From Marinobacter sp. ELB17 (GTDB lineage Bacteria > Pseudomonadota > Gammaproteobacteria > Pseudomonadales > Oleiphilaceae): a stretch of DNA of 64,000 nucleotides. Location: contig NZ_AAXY01000003.1 of assembly GCF_000169375.1 (NCBI RefSeq), positions 304,500 through 368,499 of the forward strand. Reading direction: 5' to 3'. Of the stretch, positions 27,394 to 36,152 are shown in pieces. The notes beneath the pieces were generated by a model that saw nothing but the letters and a program-made list of their open reading frames with translations, had not been told where the DNA came from and searched no databases. Numbering within the stretch: the first letter of the stretch is position 1; each line of letters starts with the position of its first letter. The position numbers were made by a program, and so were the translations under genes.

Positions 27394-28173
27394 TTACTGC
27401 ATGTGCCAGCCGTGGCTGACCACAATCGATTGCCCCGTCAGCGCTGCTGACGGAAAAGCCGCCAGGTATACGGCAAGTTCTGACACGTCCGCCAGAGTGG
27501 TGAATTCTCCGTCTACGGTGTTTTTCAACATCACCTTAGAGATCACATCTTCCTCAGATATGCCCAAAGCCTGCGCTTGCTCGGGAATCTGTTTGTCCAC
27601 CAGCGGGGTACGCACAAATCCGGGACAGATAATGTTGCTGCGCACACCGTGTTCAGCGCCCTCTTTGGCTACCGCGCGGCACAAGCCCAGCATGCCGTGT
27701 TTAGCCGCCACATAAGGTGCTTTTAATGGCGACGCTTCCAGCGAGTGTACCGAGCCCATATACAGGATTGTACCGCCACCCTTGGCGTACATGGTTTGCA
27801 GGGCTGACCGGGTCAGCAGGAAAGCGCCGTCCAGATGCACGCTCATCACCTGACGCCAGTGATTAAAACTCAGCTGATCCAGTGGCGCGATGTGCTGTAT
27901 ACCGGCGTTGGCCAGCACAATATCCAGACCACCCCAGGCTTCGACCACCGAGTTAACGCCCTGTTCCACCGCCTGTTCGTCTGTAACATCCATGGCCAGT
28001 GCCATGGCGCTTCCACCGGCGCTGTTGATATGTTCGGCAACCTCCTGCGCGGTGTTGTAGTCCAGGTCGGCTACCGCTACACGGGCACCTTCACGGCCAT
28101 AGTGTTCGGCGACTGCCCGGCCGATGCCGCGACCTGCCCCGGTAATCAGGGCTATTCGGTTTTCTAGACGCAT
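27394..28173 (-). CDS. bdhA: 3-hydroxybutyrate dehydrogenase (SDR family)
   Basis: A 259-residue classical short-chain dehydrogenase: NAD-binding TGAGRGIGRA near residue 11, ANAG near 88, active-site Ser in MGSVHSLEAS and YVAAKHG (Tyr-x3-Lys) near 155. The length, the SPLKAPYVAAKHG stretch and the C-terminal SHGWHMQ fit D-3-hydroxybutyrate dehydrogenases, which make acetoacetate with NAD+. Its place between a TRAP transporter and acetoacetyl-CoA synthetase makes this assignment strong. Confidence 0.92.
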   Translation of the reverse strand: MRLENRIALITGAGRGIGRAVAEHYGREGARVAVADLDYNTAQEVAEHINSAGGSAMALAMDVTDEQAVEQGVNSVVEAWGGLDIVLANAGIQHIAPLDQLSFNHWRQVMSVHLDGAFLLTRSALQTMYAKGGGTILYMGSVHSLEASPLKAPYVAAKHGMLGLCRAVAKEGAEHGVRSNIICPGFVRTPLVDKQIPEQAQALGISEEDVISKVMLKNTVDGEFTTLADVSELAVYLAAFPSAALTGQSIVVSHGWHMQ

Positions 28174-28183
28174 TATTATCTCC

Positions 28184-29548
28184 TCAGTCGTAAGCCACGC
28201 TGGGCAGCCAAGTCGCGATTTCAGGCACCAGGAATACGATCGCCAGGGCCACCACCTGAATGATGATGAAGGGTATGACGCCCTTGTAGATGTCGATCAC
28301 AGTGATTTCCGGCGGCGCCACGCCCTTAATGTAGAACAGTGCAAAGCCTACCGGTGGCGTCAGGAAAGACGTCTGCAGGCACATGGCAAAAAGGATGGTA
28401 AACCACACCAGGTCGAATCCAAGATGTTGGACAACCGGTGCCACCAGCGGAAGAATAATCAAGGTGATCTCAACCCAGTCCAGGAAAAAGCCAAGCAAGA
28501 ACACCGCGAACAGAATGGTCAGTACCACGCCATAGGGTCCGAATGGCAGCCCCAGCAGCGCATCTTTGATTACCTCGTCGCCACCAAGACCCCGCAGCAC
28601 CACAGAGAACGCCGTTGCCCCCAGAAAAATGGCGAAAATAAACGCCGACGTACGGGTTGTCTGCTGCAGCGAGGAGCTGAGTACTTTCAGGTTCAGACGT
28701 CTTGCCATCAGGGCCAGCAAAAGAGCTCCCAGAGCACCCACACCGGAAGCCTCCGTGGGCGTGGCTATACCGGCAAAGATAGAACCAAGCACACCGAGAA
28801 TTAGCGCAGCCGTGGGCAGAACTGCCTTGGCCACTTCCCAGACAATGCTCCAGGACACCTTCTCCGTGCCCTCCGGCACTGGTGCAATATGCGGCTGCAG
28901 CAGGGGGCGGATCATGGCATAGGCAACGTACATAGCACCCAGCATCAGGCCGGGCAAGAACGCTCCCATGAACAGATCACCCACCGACGCTTCCGGAACC
29001 GCCAGCCGGTCAGCCATCAGCACCAGCATGATGGAAGGAGGAATCAGGATTCCAAGAGTGCCGGTGGCGCAGGCGGTGCCCACGGCAAACCCTTTGTCGT
29101 ACTTGTTCTCCATCATCACCGGCAAAGAGAGCATGCCCAGTAACACCACAGAAGCACCAATGATGCCGGTGGTCGCCGCCAACAGCACGCCAATGATAAT
29201 CACCGTTACCGCATATCCGCCGCGAACCGCGCCAAAAAGTTTTACCATGCTGTTCATCAGTCGCTCGGCGACACCAGACTGATCAAGCATGATGCCCATA
29301 AAGATAAACATCGGCAGAGCGACAAGGGTCTCGCTGTTTACGATGTTCCATACCCGCTCGGGCACAAGCCCCATGGAGGAGGAATAGTCGAACCATAGAT
29401 TGGCACCAAAATTTTCCACGGCCATCACACCGACGACCGTCCAGATGACTGCGGTGCCACCCAACACCCAGGCAACCGGAAAACCGGTCATCAATAACAC
29501 CATGAAAGTCAGAAACATTCCGATTACAAATAGCGTTTCAAGCTCCAT
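28184..29548 (-). CDS. dctM: TRAP transporter large permease (DctM)
   Basis: A 454-residue inner-membrane protein with about 12 to 14 hydrophobic segments, the large subunit of a tripartite Na+-driven transporter. GFPVAWVLGG near the N-terminus, TGIIGASVVLLGMLSLPVM and GFFLDWVEITLIILPLVAP are typical. Its ATG overlaps the dctQ stop by one base (TGATG). Context (bdhA and aacS ten bases on) points to 3-hydroxybutyrate or a related hydroxy acid as substrate. Confidence 0.93.
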   Translation of the reverse strand: MELETLFVIGMFLTFMVLLMTGFPVAWVLGGTAVIWTVVGVMAVENFGANLWFDYSSSMGLVPERVWNIVNSETLVALPMFIFMGIMLDQSGVAERLMNSMVKLFGAVRGGYAVTVIIIGVLLAATTGIIGASVVLLGMLSLPVMMENKYDKGFAVGTACATGTLGILIPPSIMLVLMADRLAVPEASVGDLFMGAFLPGLMLGAMYVAYAMIRPLLQPHIAPVPEGTEKVSWSIVWEVAKAVLPTAALILGVLGSIFAGIATPTEASGVGALGALLLALMARRLNLKVLSSSLQQTTRTSAFIFAIFLGATAFSVVLRGLGGDEVIKDALLGLPFGPYGVVLTILFAVFLLGFFLDWVEITLIILPLVAPVVQHLGFDLVWFTILFAMCLQTSFLTPPVGFALFYIKGVAPPEITVIDIYKGVIPFIIIQVVALAIVFLVPEIATWLPSVAYD

Positions 29549-30186
29549 CAGGACGCACCTTCTTTCTTGTCATTCCCGGACTTGCTCCGGATTGGCTTCG
29601 GAAAACCGAAAAGTAATGCGGTGACTTTCAGCAAACGGGATAGCGCAGCCAGCATTAGAAGAATAAAAGACAATGCCAGAATACCCTTGGGAACCCAGCG
29701 GTATGGCAGCCCGGCAGGTGCCTGACTGGTTTCACCCTGTTGCCAAGAGCTGAAGGCGTAGGGGATCATTTCGTAAACCGCCAACCCGAGGAACGGCAAC
29801 AACAGAACCACCAGGCCGAACAGTTCAATCCAGCCCTGGCTTTTCAGGGACAGGCGCTCATGGATTACATCCACTCTCACGTGATCATCGACCACCAGAG
29901 TATAGGCCAGCCCCAGCAGCCAGCCGGTGCCGGCCAGATGCCACTGCACTTCTTCCAATGTCACAGAACCATGGTCAAAGGCATAGCGGCCAACTACGGC
30001 CCAGATGATCACTCCGGTTAACACTACCCAGAGCCAGGAAGCACCCTTACCGATCGCAGCAATCACACGGTCCATCCCCTGACTGACCCGGGTTGTTGGT
30101 AACTCTGTGTGATGATGAAGAAATTCGTCGGTGTCAGACACCGATGGCCGCACGTTCTGCGGTGAGCCTTTACCAGACACCGTCAT
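29548..30186 (-). CDS. dctQ: TRAP transporter small permease (DctQ)
   Basis: A 212-residue protein with four hydrophobic segments and the DctQ-type features VGRYAFDHGSVTLEEVQWHL and DDHVRVDV. A hydrophilic N-terminal extension of about 45 residues precedes the first membrane segment; a shorter start at a later Met (MDRVIAAIG) is possible. It couples with DctM. It is separated from dctP by 118 bases containing a partial terminator. Confidence 0.9.
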   Translation of the reverse strand: MTVSGKGSPQNVRPSVSDTDEFLHHHTELPTTRVSQGMDRVIAAIGKGASWLWVVLTGVIIWAVVGRYAFDHGSVTLEEVQWHLAGTGWLLGLAYTLVVDDHVRVDVIHERLSLKSQGWIELFGLVVLLLPFLGLAVYEMIPYAFSSWQQGETSQAPAGLPYRWVPKGILALSFILLMLAALSRLLKVTALLFGFPKPIRSKSGNDKKEGAS

Positions 30187-30218
30187 ACAACAGTTCCTCG
30201 CTCAGAAAGCCCGTCATG

Positions 30219-30244
30219 AAAAAAGAATGGCCCCGAGGGGCCAT
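30219..30244 (-). terminator. Intra-operon terminator/processing hairpin between dctP and dctQ
   Basis: Read on the minus strand, ATGGCCC, loop CTCG, GGGCCAT, then TTCTTTTTT. It is a usable rho-independent terminator placed between the binding-protein gene and the permease genes. Partial read-through at such a site would give more DctP than permease, a common stoichiometry for binding-protein transporters. Confidence 0.7.
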
Positions 30245-30303
30245 CCAGACTTGGTCAGAGAGCACCGGAATAGCTTCCGATGTCTCAGGGTCAGCGTCGG
30301 ACC

Positions 30304-31356
30304 TTACAGGTCCGCCGGAACATAGGCACGTGTATCCCACACCTTGTAGGTCTTCATGAACTCGTTCTGGCTTTCATAGACGCGCTTGAAGTCAGCATCA
30401 TTGGAGGCTTCTTCCGCGAGCACTTCGTCGGTCACCGCTTTTAGCTGACGCAACACATCCAGGGGAATCTGATCGGCCTGAATGCCATTTGCCTGGAAGC
30501 CGGCCAGAACCTTACCGTTCTTGTACTCACCCTCGGCCAGGGCCATGGTTGTTGCGGCGGTGCAAGAGGCCACAACCAGCGCTTTCTGCGCAACGGTCGC
30601 GTTGTTCCACTCGTCTTTGTTGATCAGCATGTACTGGGCAGTGAACTGCTGGTGCCAACCGGGGAAGAGGTTGTATTTCACTATCTGGTCGAAACCGAGG
30701 ATCTGATCGATGGCGGGCATCGAGAATTCAGTGGCGTCGATGGTGCCCTTCTCCAGCGCCTGATAAAGCTCTCCGCCCGGCATCATGGTGACCGAGGCGC
30801 CCAGTTTTTCCAGAACCTTGCCACCCAGACCCGCGAAGCGAATCTTCAGACCCTTGTAGTCTTCCAGTGTTTCAATTTTTTTCGAATACCAGCCCGCTGT
30901 TTCAGGCCCTATAATGCCGCACAGTTGGGCGTGCACTTCGAAGCCCTTGTTGGCATAGACTTCCTGCAGCATTTCATGGCCACCACCGTAGTAGTACCAG
31001 CCAGTATAGGCCCAGGGCTTCATGCCAAAGGGTACAGCTGCAAACAGGGGAATCGCAGGTACCTTGCCCTGGTCGTAACCGATCCAGGTGTAACCTGCTT
31101 CGACCTTGCCATCAGAAACGGACTGCAAAATATCGAAAGGCGGAACCAGCTTACCGGGTTCATAGACGCGAACCTGGATGCTGCCATCGGAAGCGGTGTT
31201 GAGGCTATCGGCAACCCAAGCGGCAGGCGAACCCAGGCCGGGGAGATTAGTGGCAAAGGCAACCGGCATTTTCCAGCGCAGGTCATCCGCGAAAGCCGTT
31301 CCTGTTGTCAGGACAACCGCACCGGCAATTCCGGTAAGGGCCTTAAAGAGTTTCAT
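30304..31356 (-). CDS. dctP: TRAP transporter substrate-binding protein (DctP)
   Basis: A 350-residue periplasmic binding protein with a signal peptide (residues 1 to about 23, cleavage at TAFA-DD). DctP landmarks: WKMPVAFATNLPGLGS, ETLEDYKGLKIRFAGLGG and EFSMPAIDQILGFDQIVKY. The last region resembles the lactate/keto-acid-binding branch of TRAP proteins. First gene of the operon. ATG 31356 follows AGGAGA; an ATG six bases further upstream is the alternative. Expression probably depends on the sigma-54 promoter at 31532-31547. Confidence 0.92.
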   Translation of the reverse strand: MKLFKALTGIAGAVVLTTGTAFADDLRWKMPVAFATNLPGLGSPAAWVADSLNTASDGSIQVRVYEPGKLVPPFDILQSVSDGKVEAGYTWIGYDQGKVPAIPLFAAVPFGMKPWAYTGWYYYGGGHEMLQEVYANKGFEVHAQLCGIIGPETAGWYSKKIETLEDYKGLKIRFAGLGGKVLEKLGASVTMMPGGELYQALEKGTIDATEFSMPAIDQILGFDQIVKYNLFPGWHQQFTAQYMLINKDEWNNATVAQKALVVASCTAATTMALAEGEYKNGKVLAGFQANGIQADQIPLDVLRQLKAVTDEVLAEEASNDADFKRVYESQNEFMKTYKVWDTRAYVPADL

Positions 31357-31531
31357 TGGCAAGTCTCCTGGCTTTGTTGTTTTATTTGGTCAACAGGACG
31401 TTTTTCCCGATGGCCTGGTCTGAGGTTAGTCAGAAATCACAGGAAGCGAGACGGACATGTGTGATTTTCGGATCCAACGAAAGCGTCAGTCTTGTTTTCT
31501 GCGTTGTTCTGACGTCCTGCTTCTGACAATA

Positions 31532-31547
31532 TGCATATATTACGCCA
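31532..31547 (-). promoter_or_regulatory. Candidate sigma-54 (-24/-12) promoter of the ketone-body operon
   Basis: On the minus strand the sequence reads TGGCGTAATATATGCA. It has GG and GC at the required spacing, TGGC at -24 and TGCA at -12. Transcription would start near 31521, about 165 bases upstream of dctP. An activator of the sigma-54 type is encoded immediately upstream and two dyads lie 98 and 161 bases before the predicted start. Confidence 0.65.
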
Positions 31548-31604
31548 AAACATTTTTTATCATATATATCAGAAGTGTAAATAAAATTAAGAAATTTACG
31601 ACTA

Positions 31605-31634
31605 TCAATGCGTCCGAAATTTCGGACACATTGA
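31605..31634. promoter_or_regulatory. Proximal upstream activator site, 30-bp dyad
   Basis: A 15-base inverted repeat with a single mismatch: TCAATG, then the core CGTCCGAAATTTCGGACA, then CATTGA. The core has the form YGTCC-N8-GGACA. It is centred about 98 bases upstream of the predicted sigma-54 start, a classical enhancer position for an NtrC-type activator. Confidence 0.65.
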
Positions 31635-31673
31635 TACTATAGTCGTAGGTAATTGTACATAAATCAAGACGCC

Positions 31674-31691
31674 TGTCCGGAAATCAGGACA
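31674..31691. promoter_or_regulatory. Distal upstream activator site
   Basis: TGTCCGGAAATCAGGACA, the same TGTCC-N8-GGACA form as the proximal dyad and 63 bases from it centre to centre (six helical turns). It overlaps the last codons and stop of the sigma-54 activator gene itself, so the end of that coding sequence doubles as operator. Confidence 0.6.
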
Positions 31692-33096
31692 TTTTTGCTA
31701 GTTTCTCGTACAGCATCGAGCGGGAAATACCCAGTAGCCGAGCGGCCTTAGTACGGTTGCCCCTGCTTGCAACCAGTGCCTCTGCTATCGCCTGAGCTTC
31801 CGCCTCTGCCAGAGTCGCGGCCAGTGGCCTGACGGGCCGCAACCCTATTTGCGAGGCGGGGCGCCCGCCAACCCGAGGCAGCACTTTAAACATGGCATCG
31901 GCATCCAGCACGCCACCTCCCTCGCTCATGGTCAGGGCCCTTTCCAGCAGATTGCGTAATTCGCGGATATTCCCGGGCCAGTCATAACTGGCAAGAGCCG
32001 CAACACCAGCATCCGTAATCTCAGCACGCATACCCAGTCCCTCGCTGATTTCCCAGAGCAGGGTCTCGCACAGCAATCCGAGGTCAGCGAGACGATCTCT
32101 CAGAGGTGGTATAGGGATTTCCAGCACGTTGAGCCGGTAATACAGATCTGAGCGGAAAATGCCATCGGCAATCATGGCTTTGAGATTGCGACTGGTTGCC
32201 GCGATGACCCGGACATCTATCGATGTCACCTTGTTGGAACCCAGAGGCTCGACCTCTCCTTCTTGTAGGACTCGCAAGAGTTTGGCCTGCAGCGGCAAGG
32301 GCATGTCGCCGACTTCGTCGAGAAACAGCGTGCCGCCGTTAGCGAGCTGGAACTTTCCTTCCCGAAGCTTACGATCAGCCCCGGTATAGGCGCCCGGCGC
32401 CACTCCGAAGAACTCGGCTTCCAGCAGATTATCCGGAATGGCCGCCACGTTCACACCCACAAACGGCTTTTCTGCACGGCTGGAAACAGAGTGGATGGCC
32501 TGGGCCAGCACTTCCTTGCCGGTACCGGTCTCACCCAGCAACAGCACCGCCATTTCACGGCCGGCAGCCAGGCGGGCACGGCGCTTGACCTCAAGGGCTC
32601 CAGGGCTGGCGCCAACAAAATCTCCAAGACTGTATCGCGTGCTCCTCGCTTTTTTAGCCAGCGCCTTGCGAGCCGCAGCGAGATCCTGATGCAAACGTCG
32701 ATACTTGCTGATCAGCGGCGTAAGCGGTTGCAGGTCGCCGTAAAGCACAAACGCCACAGCGCCTTCGATCTCACCAGCGTCGTCATAAAATGGCAAGCGA
32801 GTAACCACCAGCTGTTGTTGATGGTGCTCCATGATATCGAGCAGCAGTGGTTTGCCGGTTTCCACTACTTCGGGCATGCGGGTTTCAGGAATCACCTGGC
32901 GCACCGGGAGACCGATGACGCCAGCCGGGTTTCTCAAGCTGAGCAGCTGGGCATAGCTGTTATTTATCCAGGTAATACGGGCCTCGCGATCAACCGCAAT
33001 GGCACCGACGCTGGCTTGTTCAAACATCGGAAACAGGGCTTCTATCAGCTCCCGCGTCAGACCGCTTTTGTTCTTGTCTTTAAACGGTTGCGTCAT
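31684..33096 (-). CDS. Sigma-54-dependent transcriptional activator (PAS-AAA+-Fis)
   Basis: A 470-residue enhancer-binding protein. A PAS domain occupies about 20-130 (ASVGAIAVDREARITWINNSYAQLL). The AAA+ domain at about 165-400 has Walker A GETGTGKE, Walker B GGTLFLDEVGDMP and the sigma-54 contact loop as GAYTGA, a tyrosine form of GAFTGA. A Fis-type HTH closes the protein (NRTKAARLLGISRSMLYEKL). There is no receiver domain, so the PAS domain probably senses a metabolite directly. It lies just upstream of, and in the same direction as, the TRAP-bdhA-aacS operon. Start 33096 is chosen because PAS begins soon after; an ATG at 33189 is less likely. Confidence 0.9.
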   Translation of the reverse strand: MTQPFKDKNKSGLTRELIEALFPMFEQASVGAIAVDREARITWINNSYAQLLSLRNPAGVIGLPVRQVIPETRMPEVVETGKPLLLDIMEHHQQQLVVTRLPFYDDAGEIEGAVAFVLYGDLQPLTPLISKYRRLHQDLAAARKALAKKARSTRYSLGDFVGASPGALEVKRRARLAAGREMAVLLLGETGTGKEVLAQAIHSVSSRAEKPFVGVNVAAIPDNLLEAEFFGVAPGAYTGADRKLREGKFQLANGGTLFLDEVGDMPLPLQAKLLRVLQEGEVEPLGSNKVTSIDVRVIAATSRNLKAMIADGIFRSDLYYRLNVLEIPIPPLRDRLADLGLLCETLLWEISEGLGMRAEITDAGVAALASYDWPGNIRELRNLLERALTMSEGGGVLDADAMFKVLPRVGGRPASQIGLRPVRPLAATLAEAEAQAIAEALVASRGNRTKAARLLGISRSMLYEKLAKMS

Positions 33097-33305
33097 TAAA
33101 CAGGTACCGCCGGGGTTCGTGTCGTGCGTGGTGAAAACTCGGGTGCCAAATGCACTGAGGAGTATATGGCCGGCTTTCCCGGGGAGCAAACCGACTGTGG
33201 TGGCGACAGCAGGGTGGCCTATTACACTGCAACAACGTATTAAAGTGTGTCACCGGCTGAGGTTCATACTAGGCTGAATATTTTACGAAAAGGAGTTTTC
33301 ACACC

Positions 33306-34229
33306 ATGTCCCACGCCGCCGGTTATCCCGGAAAAATACTGGGCACATCCATTTTTCTGCTCACAGCGCTGGCGTCATTGCCAGGCTGCAGCCATTACTA
33401 CGGCGCAGAAAACCTGACCGGTTCAGAACCCAAAACCACCGAATATGACGTGGTAGAAGGCTTGGTATACACCCCGGGGAACTGGCCCCAGACACTGACC
33501 GGTGACTTGTATTTGCCGCGGCAAAGTGGCCCCAGCCCAGTCGTACTGATGGTGCATGGGGGTGGCTGGAACAGCCGTTCGCCGGCGGACATGGTGTGGA
33601 TTGCTGAAAAGCTCGCCGGCCACGGGTTTGCGGTGTTCAACATTGCCTACCGGTTTGCGCCCGAATACACCTTTCCCGCCCAGTTGCATGACCTGCAGGT
33701 AGCACGCCAGTGGCTGGCCACTAACGGTTCGCGCTATGGCCTGGATACCCAGCGGGTCAGCGGTTTCGGGTTTTCATCCGGTGCGCACCTGATTGCGCTA
33801 CTGGCGGTGGTTGCTAGCAGCGATAGCGATCTTAATCAGCCTTACGGCGGCGCCAACACACGGCTTCAAGCGGTGGTCGCCGGCGGCATACCAGCGGATT
33901 TGACCAGCTTTGATTCGGGCAAGCTGCTGTTTCAGTTTCTGGGCGCCAACAAACAACAGATACCTGAGACCTATCGCATTGCTTCGCCCATCACTCACAT
34001 AACGCCGCAAGCACCACCGTTTTTTCTGTTTCACGGCGGCATGGATTTACTGGTGCCGTTTTCTCAGGCTGAAAGTTTTCATCGGGCTTTGTTGAAAAAG
34101 GGCGTAGACAGTGGCCTGTTAAAACTGAACTTACGTGGCCACATCACCAGCTTTCTGACCGGCGGCAATGCCGTAGAGCAGGGCCTGAATTTTCTGGCGC
34201 GTCAGCAGAAACCCGGGGCCAGCCAGTGA
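33306..34229 (+). CDS. Alpha/beta-hydrolase lipoprotein (carboxylesterase-like)
   Basis: A 307-residue lipoprotein with lipobox LPGC (Cys28). The esterase fold shows the oxyanion motif MVHGGGWNS, the nucleophile GFSSGAH (Ser) and a late HGGMDLLVPFSQA segment carrying the acid; the His in RGHITSF completes a triad. It likely acts on esters in the periplasm or at the outer membrane. AAGGAG precedes the ATG. The 209-base gap to the divergent sigma-54 activator should hold both promoters. Confidence 0.88.
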   Translation: MSHAAGYPGKILGTSIFLLTALASLPGCSHYYGAENLTGSEPKTTEYDVVEGLVYTPGNWPQTLTGDLYLPRQSGPSPVVLMVHGGGWNSRSPADMVWIAEKLAGHGFAVFNIAYRFAPEYTFPAQLHDLQVARQWLATNGSRYGLDTQRVSGFGFSSGAHLIALLAVVASSDSDLNQPYGGANTRLQAVVAGGIPADLTSFDSGKLLFQFLGANKQQIPETYRIASPITHITPQAPPFFLFHGGMDLLVPFSQAESFHRALLKKGVDSGLLKLNLRGHITSFLTGGNAVEQGLNFLARQQKPGASQ

Positions 34230-34253
34230 TCTGCTCAACCCTTATATTCAGTA

Positions 34254-34613
34254 TTAACCCATTCGCAGGTAGGGCAGCAGGCTCACACCTACAATGACTC
34301 CTAAAGCGATAATGGCCGCCAGCATGCGCAGCGGGTGGCGCCGCAGCATACTGCCATAGCCGGCTTCGCCCCGCGCCACACGCTCCTGCCACTCCAACTG
34401 CTGCTGGCTTTGGCGCTGCCGCTGGTAGCCTGCAAGTAATTGTCGCGCCCGCTCGGCTTCGTCGTCATCGTGCACCCAGAAACCGCCCATACTAATGCCC
34501 CAAAAACTGGGCGGCGTTTCGTAATAGCGCACTTCTTCACGCTCGAACAGATCACGAATGTCGTCTGCTTCGTCGTCGGGCACGTGGCGTAAATTCATTA
34601 GATGATGGGGCAT
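34254..34613 (-). CDS. DUF6164-family protein
   Basis: A 119-residue protein: a soluble N-terminal part (LRHVPDDEADDIRDLFEREEVRYYETPPSFWGISMGGFWV), a glutamine/arginine-rich helix and one C-terminal membrane segment (LRMLAAIIALGVIVGVSLLPYL). The N-terminal pattern matches the small conserved family I know as DUF6164, of unknown function. The start could be 34613 or the internal ATG at 34598. It is convergent with the esterase gene and divergent from the DUF2868 gene. Confidence 0.75.
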   Translation of the reverse strand: MPHHLMNLRHVPDDEADDIRDLFEREEVRYYETPPSFWGISMGGFWVHDDDEAERARQLLAGYQRQRQSQQQLEWQERVARGEAGYGSMLRRHPLRMLAAIIALGVIVGVSLLPYLRMG

Positions 34614-34700
34614 GGAACCTCGTTGGGGTTGGTCGGTGGCGGCCTTGGCTATATCCTAGCACCAAAGCAGGAAGCGCCGAATTCACCAACGAGTTATTCC

Positions 34701-36152
34701 ATGGTAAAGCAGTCAGCGGCAAAACCGTCAATGACCAAGACGTCCATCATCAAACAGCCTCTTTGCCTGTTAATGAATTTCGACGCCCAGATTCAGCGGG
34801 ACGGTCAGCAAGCATCAGACTTTGTTCATCGTCGCGACCGCAAGTTTGCGCTGAACTGCGAAGAGCACAACAGCCCAAGTGACCCGGCACACTGGCTGGC
34901 CTGGCTAAGGCGTTTTGACAACAGCAGCGAGCAATTTGCAGGCCCAGGCCAATCCATAGAGCAACACTGGCAGCGGATCAACAGCGTTTTTATAGCGCTG
35001 GGCGCGGTGCTGGGCATTATCACTATGGCCGGGCTGTTGTTTTACGACGGTGGCCAGCGCATTAACGTTACCGTGATTATTGGTTTTGTGGCTCTGCAAC
35101 TGCTGCTTGCGCTGCTGACCAGCCTGCAGTCGGTGATGGGCTGGCAACCCTGGCGGCCACTGCTGAATCGCTTTGTGCCTGCTCCCAGCCCGGCCTTGCA
35201 GCCACTACAGCCCGCTCTTATGGCGCGGGCGGCCCAGGGCGGCGGACTCAGTTTTGCGGTAACAGCTTTATTGACCTTATTGGCGATGGTGGTGACTCAA
35301 GACCTGGCGTTCGGCTGGAGCACTACCCTGAATACCGCCGCCAGCGGTTATCACCAACTCACCAGTGCCCTGGCCACCCCCTGGGCATGGCTATGGCCGG
35401 CCGCGGTGCCGGACCTGACACTGGTGGAAGCCACCCGGTTTTTTCGCGCCGGCACAAACACCTCGCTCACACCGGCCCGCTGGGGCCAGTGGTGGCCGTT
35501 TATCAGCATGCTTTGGTTGGTGTGGGTCGTGTTGCCACGCCTATTGCTGCGCCTCCACGCAAGCGCATTCGTGCGCTTGCGTGCGCGCACATTGTTGCGG
35601 CGCCACCCAGGGCTGAACGCCCTGCGCGGACGCATGGCAACACCGGTGCTGGATACCGGCGCCGGTCATAATGACGCAAACGACCTGCCCGACACGCGAC
35701 ACAATACCCTGTTGCAGCCGCTTTCGGAAAAAGCGCATCTGCTCAGCTGGGCCGGCGCGGGAACTGTCACTGACAAACAAGCACTGCCCTCGGTTCTGGC
35801 CGCTATCTGCCCGGGCCCGGCACTCAATGTTGGTGGCCTGGCCAGCCTCAGCCAAGATCAGCAGGCGATTGCCCAGCTAGCGGCCAGCAGCGATGCAGTC
35901 ACCGCCATTATGCTGGTGCGCAGCTGGGAGCCGCCCACTGGCGAGCTGCTGGACTTTTTGACCAGCGCTCGCCAAAGCTGGCCTGCCGGCAGCCGGGTTT
36001 GCTTGCTGCCATTAGAAGCCACAGCTCGGCAGCCATCAACCACCGCTAAAGACCGCCAGCTACAACCCTGGTTACGTTTCGCAGAACGCTGCCCGCCAGG
36101 TTTTGTTACCGTCGGAGATATCGCCATTAGCACAGGACTGTCGCAGTCATGA
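34701..36152 (+). CDS. DUF2868 membrane protein
   Basis: About 483 residues with four hydrophobic segments (two in VFIALGAVLGIITMAGLLFY and VIIGFVALQLLLALLTSL, then SFAVTALLTLLAMVV and ISMLWLVWVVLPRLLL) and a soluble C-terminal domain (ALNVGGLASLSQ, VTAIMLVRSWEPPTGELLDFL). It is recognised mainly by its pairing with the following DUF3482 GTPase, which it overlaps by four bases (ATGA). Several ATGs compete; 34701 has a weak GAG site, while 34602 would overlap the divergent gene and 34773 lacks a site. Function unknown. Confidence 0.78.
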   Translation: MVKQSAAKPSMTKTSIIKQPLCLLMNFDAQIQRDGQQASDFVHRRDRKFALNCEEHNSPSDPAHWLAWLRRFDNSSEQFAGPGQSIEQHWQRINSVFIALGAVLGIITMAGLLFYDGGQRINVTVIIGFVALQLLLALLTSLQSVMGWQPWRPLLNRFVPAPSPALQPLQPALMARAAQGGGLSFAVTALLTLLAMVVTQDLAFGWSTTLNTAASGYHQLTSALATPWAWLWPAAVPDLTLVEATRFFRAGTNTSLTPARWGQWWPFISMLWLVWVVLPRLLLRLHASAFVRLRARTLLRRHPGLNALRGRMATPVLDTGAGHNDANDLPDTRHNTLLQPLSEKAHLLSWAGAGTVTDKQALPSVLAAICPGPALNVGGLASLSQDQQAIAQLAASSDAVTAIMLVRSWEPPTGELLDFLTSARQSWPAGSRVCLLPLEATARQPSTTAKDRQLQPWLRFAERCPPGFVTVGDIAISTGLSQS

